Source: Cupriavidus basilensis (GTDB lineage: Bacteria; Pseudomonadota; Gammaproteobacteria; Burkholderiales; Burkholderiaceae). From it: a DNA stretch of 64,000 nt. The translations under genes and the position numbers were made by a program. Each line of letters opens with the position of its first letter. Position 1 is the first letter of the stretch. The stretch covers positions 620,001 through 684,000 of the forward strand of contig NZ_CP062804.1 in NCBI RefSeq assembly GCF_008801925.2, in the 5' to 3' direction. Below the pieces are notes generated by a model. The model saw nothing but the letters and a program-made list of their open reading frames with translations, was not told where the DNA came from and did not search any database. Shown here one piece after another: positions 1 through 6,992 of this stretch.

Positions 1-1329
1 GTCGATGGTGAAGTGGCCGGACGGCGCGCGGGCTTCGATCAGGTCGCCGACCTTGACGTTGTCGTGCAGGTGGCGCGACACAGTGCCGTCGCGCTTCACG
101 CTGATGCGGTACACATCGTCCGCCGGCGACACCGATAGCGTGTAGGTGCGCATCACCGGCTGCGCATGACCCGCAAGCGTGACGCGAATCGGCAGGAACT
201 GGCCTGCCAGATGCGCCACGCGGCCGGCGCCGTCAGCGGGTTCCAGGTGGAAGGACCGGATCACGCTGCTTTCGTCGACGATGCGCGCGACGCGCAAGGG
301 CCGCCACGCGTTGGCCAGCGCCGCGGCGCGCTGGCGGCTGGCCGCTTCGTCCCAGCTGCCGGTCATCAGCGAGTTTGGCGACGCGCCATCGGCTTGCGGC
401 TGCCAGCGCAGCGGCAGTGCTTCGTCGCGGCGCACGATCTGTTCGGGCAGGAAGCGCCACAGGCGTTCAGCGCCCTGGAAGGCGGCGATCTCGGGCGAGT
501 CCAGGATGACCTCGGCCTTGCCGGAGAGCTGGAGCAGCTCGCCGGTGCCGAAGTCGGCAAAGACGAGGCCGGCGATGGGGTTGACCACGAAGTTGCCAAG
601 CGTGTTGAAAAACAGGTTGCCGGCAAAGTCGGGAATGGTCAGGCCGCCATCCGCATCGATCCGGACAAAGCCGGGCTTGCCGCCGCGATGCGACACATCC
701 ACCTGGCGCTCCCCCTCGTCGAGGTCCGCGTAGGACGCAACGAAGAACGTGTCTGCGGAGCCAATCAGCGCGCGCGCGCGCGCATCCAGCGCGGTGAAGT
801 GCCGCGCCGCCGCCGGGGCGGGCGCGCCTGGCGCGCGCGTGAATTCGACCACGCGCTTCTGGATGTACTGCGGGCAGTTGCCGAAGCTCTGCCCCACGTC
901 GATCCGCAGCACGCCGTCGCTGCCATCGCCGCCACCTGCGCCGCGCCGCGCCGTGCCATTCATGCGGTTGCGCCGGCGGGTCAGCAGATCGATGCCCAGC
1001 AGGCCGATGGCGCTGCCGTCTTCCATGCCGGCGTCAGCCGGGTCGGCGGGCTCGCGGGCCATGGCGATGTTCAGCGTGGTGGCGTCCGGCGAGTTCAGGA
1101 AGCCCGGCTTTCCGGCACGCAGCGTTGCCCACACCCGGCCATCCGGCGCGACCGCGCCCAGCACCACCATGGGCAACTGGGCGAAGAACTCGCGGTGCTG
1201 GTCGGGCATGTAGTCGCGCACCACGCGCAGCCCGACGTCCTCCATGCGCGCGGCAACGCCTGCTCGAGCCTGCAGGCTACGCTCGCCGGCGTGCCAGGGC
1301 TGCGCGGACGGATGGGCTTGGGTGGACAT
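1..1329 (-). CDS. Flavin oxidoreductase fusion: PNPOx-like split barrel plus ferredoxin-reductase domain (partial, 3' end outside window)
   Basis: An uninterrupted minus-strand reading frame of 443 codons runs from ATG at 1329 to the window edge with no stop. The start is supported by AAGGAG a few bases upstream. Residues ~30-300 read as a pyridoxamine-5'-phosphate-oxidase-like FMN split barrel (PMVVLGAVAPDGRVWATL, then PGFVRIDADGGLTIPDFAGN). From ~360 an FNR-type FAD domain begins, with the FAD motif RTYTLS and an SVKRDGTVSRHLHD stretch. Proteins of this architecture usually end in a 2Fe-2S ferredoxin domain, which would lie beyond the edge. It is a cytoplasmic flavoprotein; the electron acceptor and substrate are unknown. 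The GST gene follows upstream on the same strand with a 58-bp gap, so the two may be cotranscribed, perhaps as stress or xenobiotic functions (inference). Confidence 0.8.
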   Translation of the reverse strand, partial: MSTQAHPSAQPWHAGERSLQARAGVAARMEDVGLRVVRDYMPDQHREFFAQLPMVVLGAVAPDGRVWATLRAGKPGFLNSPDATTLNIAMAREPADPADAGMEDGSAIGLLGIDLLTRRRNRMNGTARRGAGGGDGSDGVLRIDVGQSFGNCPQYIQKRVVEFTRAPGAPAPAAARHFTALDARARALIGSADTFFVASYADLDEGERQVDVSHRGGKPGFVRIDADGGLTIPDFAGNLFFNTLGNFVVNPIAGLVFADFGTGELLQLSGKAEVILDSPEIAAFQGAERLWRFLPEQIVRRDEALPLRWQPQADGASPNSLMTGSWDEAASRQRAAALANAWRPLRVARIVDESSVIRSFHLEPADGAGRVAHLAGQFLPIRVTLAGHAQPVMRTYTLSVSPADDVYRISVKRDGTVSRHLHDNVKVGDLIEARAPSGHFTID

Positions 1330-1387
1330 GGCGGATGCTCCTTGCTGTGCGGAGATCGATGGGCGGGCTAATGGGCCGGCGTGCCGA

Positions 1388-2002
1388 TCAGGCGGCGGCG
1401 AGGCCGGCCGGCGTCTGCTTGAATGCCACAAAGCCCGGCAGGGCTTCGATGCGCTGCAGCCAGGCCTTGACGTTGGCGTAGTCCGACAGATCGACAAAGC
1501 CCTCGGGCGCCCGGGCGATGTAGCTATACAGCGCCACATCGGCCAGCGTGGGGTGGCCGGCGGCCAGCCACGCGCCTTTGGCCAGCGCGTCGTCAACACG
1601 CTTGAGGATGACGTGCGCGCGGGCAATCACTTCCTTGGCGTTGTAGGGGGCGCCGAACACGGTGACGAGGCGCGCGGCGGCCGGGCCGTAGGCGATCTCG
1701 CCGGCGGCGACCGACAGCCATTTCTGAACCGCGGCGGCACCGGCGGGCGATTCGGGTAGCCAGTCCGTCTTGCCGAACCTTTTGGCCAGGTACACCAGGA
1801 TGGCGTTGGAGTCGGTGATCACGATGTCGTTGTCCACCAGCACGGGCACCTGGCCGAACGGGTTGAGCTTGAGGAATTCGGGGGCCTTGTGCGCGCCGTT
1901 GGCCAGGTCGACCTCGATCGCTTCGGCATGGGCGCCGATCAGCGACAGGAACAGGCGGACGCGGTGCGAATGTCCGGAGAGGGGGTGGCAGTAGATTTGC
2001 AT
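1388..2002 (-). CDS. Glutathione S-transferase family protein
   Basis: A 204-aa protein, the usual GST length. The N-terminal thioredoxin-like domain starts [20 protein letters not shown] and contains the cis-proline/SNAI region ([20 protein letters not shown]) that binds the glutathione backbone. The all-alpha C-terminal domain follows from ~residue 85 and includes the [20 protein letters not shown] signature. The frame is open further upstream, but the start at 2002 is chosen because the GST fold begins exactly there and GAGGAT precedes it. It probably conjugates or reduces electrophiles with glutathione in the cytoplasm; the subclass cannot be fixed from sequence alone. It lies just upstream of the flavin oxidoreductase and downstream of a LysR regulator, all on the same strand. 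Confidence 0.88.
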   Translation of the reverse strand: MQIYCHPLSGHSHRVRLFLSLIGAHAEAIEVDLANGAHKAPEFLKLNPFGQVPVLVDNDIVITDSNAILVYLAKRFGKTDWLPESPAGAAAVQKWLSVAAGEIAYGPAAARLVTVFGAPYNAKEVIARAHVILKRVDDALAKGAWLAAGHPTLADVALYSYIARAPEGFVDLSDYANVKAWLQRIEALPGFVAFKQTPAGLAAA

Positions 2003-2221
2003 GGCGGTGATCCTCGGCGTGTTGGGGGAATGGCGCCGCCTGGTGGCGGCTGGCACAGGGTGCGGAGGGTTCTTGACGGGGGTTTGGGAGATGGCCTGCC
2101 TGTGCCGTGTCCGGTCCGTGTGCGTGAATGGATCATAGGTGCGTCCCGAAGCACGAAAAACGGCCCCGGCGAGAAGGCACTATTCTCGTTGCGAGAAGAG
2201 TCCGGGCGCCTGGCGCCCCCG

Positions 2222-3133
2222 TCAGCTTGCCGGTGCGTTCAGCGTACTGTCCGCGCGCAGCGTTTCGATGGCGAGGTCCAGGAAGGCGCGGACCTTGCGC
2301 GTGGCATAGCGGCCTTCCCGGTGGATCACGTTGATGGGCAGGGGCGGCGGCTCCAGATCGGCCAGCACGATGCGCAGCGTGCCGTCGCGCAGTTGCCTGG
2401 CCACCTGGTACGACAACAACCGCACGACGCCAAAGCCGGCCACGGCGGCGGCAATCGCGGAGTCACTGGTGGTGGTGGTCAGGCGCGGCTGCAGCCGGGT
2501 GACGACGGGCGTGCCGTCGCGGTTGAAGCGCCATTCCGCCGTATTGCTGGCGCCACTGGGCAGGATGGTCGCATGGCTGGCGAGGTCGTCCGGGGTTTGC
2601 GGCGTGCCGTGTTTGGCCAGGTAGGACGGCGCCGCGCACACAACGCGCCGCACCTGGCCCACGCGCACGGCTTGCAGCGACGAATCCGGCAGCGACCCGA
2701 TGCGGATGCCCACGTCGATACCTTCATCGACCAGGTTCACGATCCGGTCCAGGAACAGGCAGGTCGCGTCGACTTCCGGGTAGCGGGTCAGGTATTCGGT
2801 GACGATCGGCATCACGTAGGCGGCGCCGAACAGCACCGAAGCCGTGATGGCAAGCTGGCCGCGCGGCGCCGCATGCGCGCCCGTTGCCGCCAGTTCGGCT
2901 TCGTCGATCTCGCTCAGCAGGCGGCGGCAGTTCTCGAAGTAAGCCGCGCCGGTGTCGGTCATGCGGACCAGCCGCGTGGTACGGGTCAGCAGGCGCACGC
3001 CCAGGTGCGTTTCCAGCTCGTTGACGATACGGCTGACCACCGATAGCGAGATATCCAGCTTGCGCGCGGCGGCGGTGAAGCCGCCTGCCTCCACCACGGT
3101 GACGAAGGTCTTCATGGCCTGCAGTCGATCCAC
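2222..3133 (-). CDS. LysR-family transcriptional regulator
   Basis: A 303-aa LysR protein. Residues 1-60 are the winged helix-turn-helix (AMKTFVTVVEAGGFTAAARK, then LSVVSRIVNELETHLGVRLL). Residues ~90-290 form the periplasmic-binding-protein-like effector domain (LAITASVLFGAAYVMPIVTE onward). It belongs to the subgroup that resembles YafC/DmlR-type regulators, in which the HTH is followed by RTTRLVRMTDTGAAYFENCR. It lies 219 bp upstream of the GST gene and is transcribed in the same direction, which suggests it regulates GST and the flavin oxidoreductase; this is inference, since LysR targets are more often divergent. No effector can be predicted. Confidence 0.9.
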   Translation of the reverse strand: MDRLQAMKTFVTVVEAGGFTAAARKLDISLSVVSRIVNELETHLGVRLLTRTTRLVRMTDTGAAYFENCRRLLSEIDEAELAATGAHAAPRGQLAITASVLFGAAYVMPIVTEYLTRYPEVDATCLFLDRIVNLVDEGIDVGIRIGSLPDSSLQAVRVGQVRRVVCAAPSYLAKHGTPQTPDDLASHATILPSGASNTAEWRFNRDGTPVVTRLQPRLTTTTSDSAIAAAVAGFGVVRLLSYQVARQLRDGTLRIVLADLEPPPLPINVIHREGRYATRKVRAFLDLAIETLRADSTLNAPAS

Positions 3134-3575
3134 GCGCTCTCTCCCGGCCCGTGCGGGCGCTTGATGATGTGGCCGAGTATATAAGGACGGCTACGGCGCC
3201 TTGCAGGGGGCGGCACATGGACGCGCCGGCCCATAAAAAAAGCCATTCCGAAGAATGGCCTTTTACACCCCGCGACATCCACACCACGTTGCTCCTGCCC
3301 CATTGGCTCTATGGCCTGTGTAGGCAATGCTGGAGTCACGCTGCGAAGACCGGCAAGCAAGTCGTTCCAGGCGGCAAAGCCGCTTGTGGCCCAGCTTTCG
3401 GATTTACTAACTTATGCGCTGCAACTTGTCACGCGACGGATGATACGTACTAGCGTCGGGGCATCGTATGGGGAAAAGCCCCTATTTTCCCTCGCTGTTC
3501 TCGCGCTCATTCGCGCTGCGGTGTGCATCGTGGTACACGGCATGCTGCCGAGCGTGCTTCACCGCGCACACCGTG
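3134..3575. other. Intergenic region without a convincing gene
   Basis: 442 bp between the LysR start and the small membrane protein gene. It holds the minus-strand terminator at 3234-3264 and presumably the LysR promoter. The short open frames here show no family resemblance or ribosome-binding site. A GGGGAAAAGCCCC inverted repeat near 3473 is the only other structure noticed. Confidence 0.6.
3234..3264 (-). terminator. Rho-independent terminator
   Basis: Read on the minus strand: stem GCCATTC, loop TTCG, stem GAATGGC, then a run of seven T. A weaker T run on the other side means it could also work on the plus strand. It would end minus-strand transcripts arriving from the small membrane protein gene at 3576-3767 and insulate the LysR promoter. 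Confidence 0.85.
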
Positions 3576-3767
3576 TTACCCGAAGATGCGCGCGTCGCCC
3601 GCAGCGTCGTGGCGCGCTGGTGCGCGTTCGCGGAGCTGGCGCTCCAGTTCGGAGATGCGATGGTCGACACGGGTCCGTTTGCGGTTGCGCCGGATTGCAA
3701 GTGCCGTGCACAGCACTGCCATAAGGATGCAGCCGAGCTGGGCAAGCTGTATCGGATCGTATTGCAT
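3576..3767 (-). CDS. Small single-pass membrane protein (63 aa)
   Basis: A 63-aa frame starting MQYDPIQLAQLGCILMAVLC, preceded by AGGAA about 8 bp upstream. One hydrophobic segment (residues ~9-25) is followed by a strongly basic, coiled-coil-like tail containing RVDHRISELERQLRERAP. The composition resembles small inner-membrane proteins such as phage-shock or envelope-stress accessory peptides, but no named family is recognised. A hairpin (3873-3904) lies about 105 bp upstream and a terminator about 310 bp downstream, so it is likely a monocistronic unit. The call rests on the ribosome-binding site, TM segment and isolated transcription unit. Confidence 0.6.
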   Translation of the reverse strand: MQYDPIQLAQLGCILMAVLCTALAIRRNRKRTRVDHRISELERQLRERAPARHDAAGDARIFG

Positions 3768-3872
3768 AGGAATTCCTGGGCATCGTCGCGCGTGGTGGCG
3801 CAGTCGGGCGCGCGGCCAGCGACAGTTGGCCGCCAGTGAAATAACGGCATCGGCGGGAGAATTTTAAGGCAT

Positions 3873-3904
3873 TGCCTGCACCTGGCGCGCAGGTGCGCCA
3901 GGCA
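3873..3904 (-). terminator. Strong nested inverted repeat, possible terminator or insulator
   Basis: TGCCTG-CACCTG, a GCGCG loop, CAGGTG, a CGC bulge, then CAGGCA. On the minus strand it is followed by an AT-rich stretch (AATGCCTTAAAATT) but no clear T run. It lies upstream of the 63-aa gene, so its role could also be in the leader. Confidence 0.4.
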
Positions 3905-4212
3905 GTCGCCATCCGCCATTAGTTCGCCGGACCCAACGCCTGGTGCGCTAGCCCACCTTCGAATCACCTCGCCGCGGGTAGGCTCCATACGTCGCGGACA
4001 GGTCTGACCCACTTGCCCGTGCTTTGCGCCTCGCCTATCCCCCGGTGGGCGAGGCGTCTTTCTGCGCCGGCAGGGTCGTGTCGACGGGTTTCGGTCCAGG
4101 CCCAAGGCGGAACGAACTGTTCCCGGACCTCCGCGCGACATGCATGCCGGCGCTGTTCTTTTTTCGGGGCAGCACACCTGCTGCGGGATGAAGCGGATCG
4201 TAGCGAGCTCAG

Positions 4213-4262
4213 GCAGGCTCCGGCAGGTTCAAGCAGGTTCAAGCAGATTCAAGCAGGTTCAA
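4213..4262 (+). repeat. 10-bp tandem repeat (five units) upstream of wcaH/gmm
   Basis: Consensus GCAGGTTCAA: units at 4213 (GCAGGCTCCG, divergent), 4223, 4233, 4243 (one mismatch) and 4253, with a sixth partial unit GCAGATGG. The period of 10 bp is close to one helical turn, and the array ends about 40 bp before the start codon. Confidence 0.85.
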
Positions 4263-4300
4263 GCAGATGGTAGTCTCTCGATTTTGGAGTCGCTCGCGCC

Positions 4301-4753
4301 ATGCTTGCCAAACCGGATTTCCTCTCCGTGGTCGCCAACACCCCGCTGGTCTCGATCGACCTGCTCGTCACCGATGCGCAAGGCCGGGTGTTGCTTGGCC
4401 GGCGCCGTAACCGGCCGGCGCAAGGGTCGTGGTTCGTGCCGGGCGGGCGCATCCGCAAGGACGAGAGCCTGGATGCCGCGTTCCGGCGCATCGTGGCGGA
4501 CGAGCTCGGCCTTACCGGGGTCGAGCGCGGCGATGCCGCGCCGCGCGGTGTGTTCGAACATCACTATCCGGACAACTTCGCCGCAGCGCCCGGCATCTCC
4601 ACGCACTACGTGGTGCTCGCCTATGCGTGGACCATGCCCGACGCCGCGCCGCTCGGGCAACCTGACCAGCACAGCGAGTATTGCTGGATGACGCCGGCCG
4701 AGCTGCTGGCGCATGGCGAGGTGCACGAGAACACAAGGGCATATTTCCGCTGA
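4301..4753 (+). CDS. wcaH: GDP-mannose mannosyl hydrolase (NUDIX), WcaH/Gmm type
   Basis: A 150-aa NUDIX protein of the usual Gmm length. It begins with the family motif TPLVSIDLLVTDAQGRVLLG and continues NRPAQGSWFVPGGRIRKDES. The NUDIX box has the characteristic Gmm variant (GGR..KDES..AA..RI..DELGL) rather than the canonical REUXEE. It ends HSEYCWMTPAELLAHGEVHE, close to the tail of E. coli WcaH as remembered. WcaH hydrolyses GDP-mannose or GDP-glucose to GDP plus sugar and sits in the colanic acid operon, which fits the gmd-fcl-manC EPS locus further right. It converges on galU; the two 3' ends share the hairpin at 4753-4781. Confidence 0.88.
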   Translation: MLAKPDFLSVVANTPLVSIDLLVTDAQGRVLLGRRRNRPAQGSWFVPGGRIRKDESLDAAFRRIVADELGLTGVERGDAAPRGVFEHHYPDNFAAAPGISTHYVVLAYAWTMPDAAPLGQPDQHSEYCWMTPAELLAHGEVHENTRAYFR

Positions 4754-4781
4754 CCGGGGCCGGCTGCAAGACGGCCCCGGT
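4753..4781. terminator. Shared hairpin between convergent wcaH and galU
   Basis: Perfect 10-bp stem ACCGGGGCCG / CGGCCCCGGT with a 9-nt loop, filling most of the 57-bp gap between two convergent genes. There is no T run, but the stem is very GC-rich and symmetric, as expected of a bidirectional terminator. Confidence 0.65.
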
Positions 4782-4810
4782 GCTGCGCGCCGGGATGGCG
4801 TCCGCCAGGG

Positions 4811-5824
4811 TCAGGCGGCCAGCGGAATCAAGCGCGCATCGCTCTCGGTTTCCGCTTCGGCCTGTGCTTCGGTTTGCTCGTCGGTTTGCGGCCCGGGAGT
4901 CGCGATTGCCGCTTGCGTTGGCCGCTCGCTGCCGTGGGCCAGGGCTTGCGCGACGATGGCGCATTCGGTGCGCAGATACTGCGCGAACGGTGCGCTGACT
5001 TCTGCATGGCGCAGCGCGAACTCAACGGTGGCCTTCAGGTAGCCCAGCTTGCTGCCGCAATCGAAGCGGCGTCCCTCATAGCGGTAGGCCAGCGCCTGTT
5101 CGCGCGCCAGCAGCGCCTGGATGGCGTCCGTGAGCTGCAACTCGCCGCCGGCGCCCGGCTTGAGCGCGTTGAGGAATTCGAAGATGCTGGGCATCAGCAC
5201 GTAACGCCCCACCACCCCAAGGTTGGACGGTGCCACTTCCGGCGCGGGCTTCTCCACGATGCCGGACATCTTGAAGATGCGCTCGTCCCAAGGCTTGCCG
5301 TCGATCACGCCATAGGAGCGTGAATCCTGCGGCTGGATCTCCTCCACGCCGATGACGGAGCTGTGATAGTGGTCGAACACCTCGATCATCTGCTTGAGCA
5401 CGGGTGTGTGCGCGTCGAGCAGGTCGTCGGCCAGTATCACGGCGAAGGGCTCGTCCCCGATCAGCTTGCTGGCGCAGCGCACCGCGTGGCCCAGTCCCAG
5501 GGGCTCTGCCTGGCGCACATAGAAGCAATCGACGTGGGCCGGCTTGATGCTGCGCACCAGGTCCAGCAATTGCTGCTTGCCGCGCGCCATCAGCTCGGCC
5601 TCGACCTCGTAGGATTTGTCGAAGTGATCCTCGATGGCGCGCTTGCTGCGCCCCGTCACAAAGATCAGCTCGGTAATGCCCGCGGCCATCGCTTCTTCCA
5701 CGGCGTATTGGATCAGCGGCTTGTCGACCACTGGCAACATCTCTTTCGGGCTGGCCTTGGTGGCCGGCAGAAATCGCGTGCCGAGGCCGGCCACCGGGAA
5801 TACGGCTTTCCTGATCTTGAGCAT
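4811..5824 (-). CDS. galU: UTP--glucose-1-phosphate uridylyltransferase
   Basis: 337 aa. The start is set at [20 protein letters not shown] (5824), with GGGGGT upstream; the frame stays open for 68 more codons, but that part has no GalU similarity. The nucleotidyltransferase signature [20 protein letters not shown], substrate-contact segments [12 protein letters not shown] and [11 protein letters not shown], and [20 protein letters not shown] are all present. The last ~35 residues are a Glu/Ala/Thr-rich tail beyond the catalytic domain. GalU makes UDP-glucose for the EPS, LPS and trehalose pathways. Its position next to wcaH links it to the EPS cluster. It is divergent from the PAP2 gene across a 333-bp region. 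Confidence 0.95.
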   Translation of the reverse strand: MLKIRKAVFPVAGLGTRFLPATKASPKEMLPVVDKPLIQYAVEEAMAAGITELIFVTGRSKRAIEDHFDKSYEVEAELMARGKQQLLDLVRSIKPAHVDCFYVRQAEPLGLGHAVRCASKLIGDEPFAVILADDLLDAHTPVLKQMIEVFDHYHSSVIGVEEIQPQDSRSYGVIDGKPWDERIFKMSGIVEKPAPEVAPSNLGVVGRYVLMPSIFEFLNALKPGAGGELQLTDAIQALLAREQALAYRYEGRRFDCGSKLGYLKATVEFALRHAEVSAPFAQYLRTECAIVAQALAHGSERPTQAAIATPGPQTDEQTEAQAEAETESDARLIPLAA

Positions 5825-6157
5825 GAAACTACCCCCGTTGTCTGGTTTGAAAGGCTTGGCGTCTTGCCGGCCGGCTGCCTTGGCGCGCGGCGCCTGCCGC
5901 ATGGCATGGTCCCGGAGCGAGCCGTGGCGAAGCCAGCGTATCGCTGCGCAGCGCGCGCCATCTGCCAACAGTTCGCTGTATTCCGACAGCGCATGCATCG
6001 CGCCGCCCTGGCTTCGCGCAAGGGGCATACATTGTGGCCAATGGGAGGCGCCGGCAGGAAGGCGCCAACACGGTAGCCGGCGGCGTCATCGAAGGTGATC
6101 GATGGCGAGATCAGCGGCGCGCTCGCCTGTATGCCAACGCAAGCAGATGGAAACTCG
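5825..6157. other. Divergent promoter region between galU and the PAP2 gene
   Basis: 333 bp between two divergent starts. No gene is supported. The only structure noticed is a pair of GGCGCC palindromes near 6048-6066. Confidence 0.5.
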
Positions 6158-6739
6158 ATGAACTGGTACCGGATCACAGATCTCGGCGATGCCGCGGTGA
6201 CGCTGCCGCTGGCACTGACCACCGGCCTGTGGCTGCTGCAAAGCAACGGGTGGCGGGTGGCGCTGCGCTGGGCCCTGTGCCTGGCGGCGGCCGCAGCGCT
6301 GGTGCTGGCCAGCAAGCTGCTGCACACCGGCTGCGGCACGGTGCTGGAGCGCTTCGACATGCGCGTGATCAGCGGCCACGCGATGCTCTCGTCGGCGGTG
6401 TGGTCCGTGTTCCTCGGCTTGCTGTTGCGCAGCTTCCGGGCCGCGTGGCGCCAGGCCGGCTTCGTGCTCGGCCTGCTGCTGGCGGCCTTGATCTGCTTTA
6501 GCCGCGTGCGCCTGGGCGCCCATACACCGGCCGAGGTCATCGCCGGATGGCTTCTGGGCGGCGCCGTCGCGTTCTGGGTGCTGCGCGCCTGCCAGGGCGC
6601 GCCGAAGCGGCTGGGCAAATGCCTGATCGCCGGCGTTGCCCTGCTCGGGCTCTGTACCGTGGCTTACGGACGCCATGCGCCATTCCAGCAGATCATCTGG
6701 CACTACTCGCCGTATTACGCCCCGGTGATTTGCTACTAG
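6158..6739 (+). CDS. PAP2-family membrane phosphatase
   Basis: A 193-aa integral membrane protein with about five hydrophobic helices. The start is MNWYRITDLGDAAVTLPLAL (6158); the frame is open 21 codons earlier, without family similarity. PAP2 motifs are visible: SGHAMLSSAVW (motif 2, catalytic His) and SRVRLGAHTPAEVIAGWLLG (motif 3, SRx5H with Glu where Asp is usual). Motif 1 is reduced to KLLHTGCG. Such enzymes remove a phosphate from lipid carriers such as undecaprenyl pyrophosphate or phosphatidate. Beside galU and the EPS genes, a role in recycling the lipid carrier is plausible but inferred. Confidence 0.82.
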   Translation: MNWYRITDLGDAAVTLPLALTTGLWLLQSNGWRVALRWALCLAAAAALVLASKLLHTGCGTVLERFDMRVISGHAMLSSAVWSVFLGLLLRSFRAAWRQAGFVLGLLLAALICFSRVRLGAHTPAEVIAGWLLGGAVAFWVLRACQGAPKRLGKCLIAGVALLGLCTVAYGRHAPFQQIIWHYSPYYAPVICY

Positions 6740-6760
6740 TGCCGCCAGTCGTGCCGCCAG
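6740..6760 (+). repeat. Direct repeat immediately after the PAP2 stop codon
   Basis: TGCCGCCAG occurs at 6740-6748 and 6752-6760, a 12-bp period, starting right after the TAG stop. Confidence 0.8.
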
Positions 6761-6992
6761 GGCCGCCGGGGCGCCGCGTGTTCAAGACGCGCACCGGCCA
6801 TGCCTGCGGCTCCGGCTTCGTCCGATAAGCACTAAATCCTGGCGGCCAGAGCCAGGGGCGTGCGGATAAGCTTCTATCCGGCGCGCTCACCACAGTGGTG
6901 CGCCAGGCGTCGTCCGGCCCGGACCCTGCCAGCTACGCCGGAGGGCTCACTCAACCCTGCCGACCCGACGCAGGCCAATCGATGGGGAAGCC

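Larger units (their letters stand above)
3768..4300. other. Intergenic region with hairpins and a 10-bp tandem repeat, no gene
   Basis: 533 bp with no supported gene. It contains the nested hairpin at 3873-3904, a second hairpin at 4027-4056 (stem CGCCTCGCC, followed by TCTTTCT, possibly a weak plus-strand terminator), and the 10-bp repeats at 4213-4262 just before wcaH. The divergent promoters of the small membrane protein gene and wcaH must lie here. Confidence 0.55.

Noticed and set aside
166..1371. Plus-strand 400-codon open frame at the left end
   Set aside because: The minus strand encodes a flavin oxidoreductase without interruption over the same span; the plus-strand product is low-complexity.
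4027..4056. Confident rho-independent terminator
   Set aside because: The stem is good, but the loop is long (12 nt), the T run is interrupted, and no plus-strand gene ends just upstream.
4213..4262. CRISPR array
   Set aside because: Units are 10 bp and contiguous with no spacers, and there are no cas genes.
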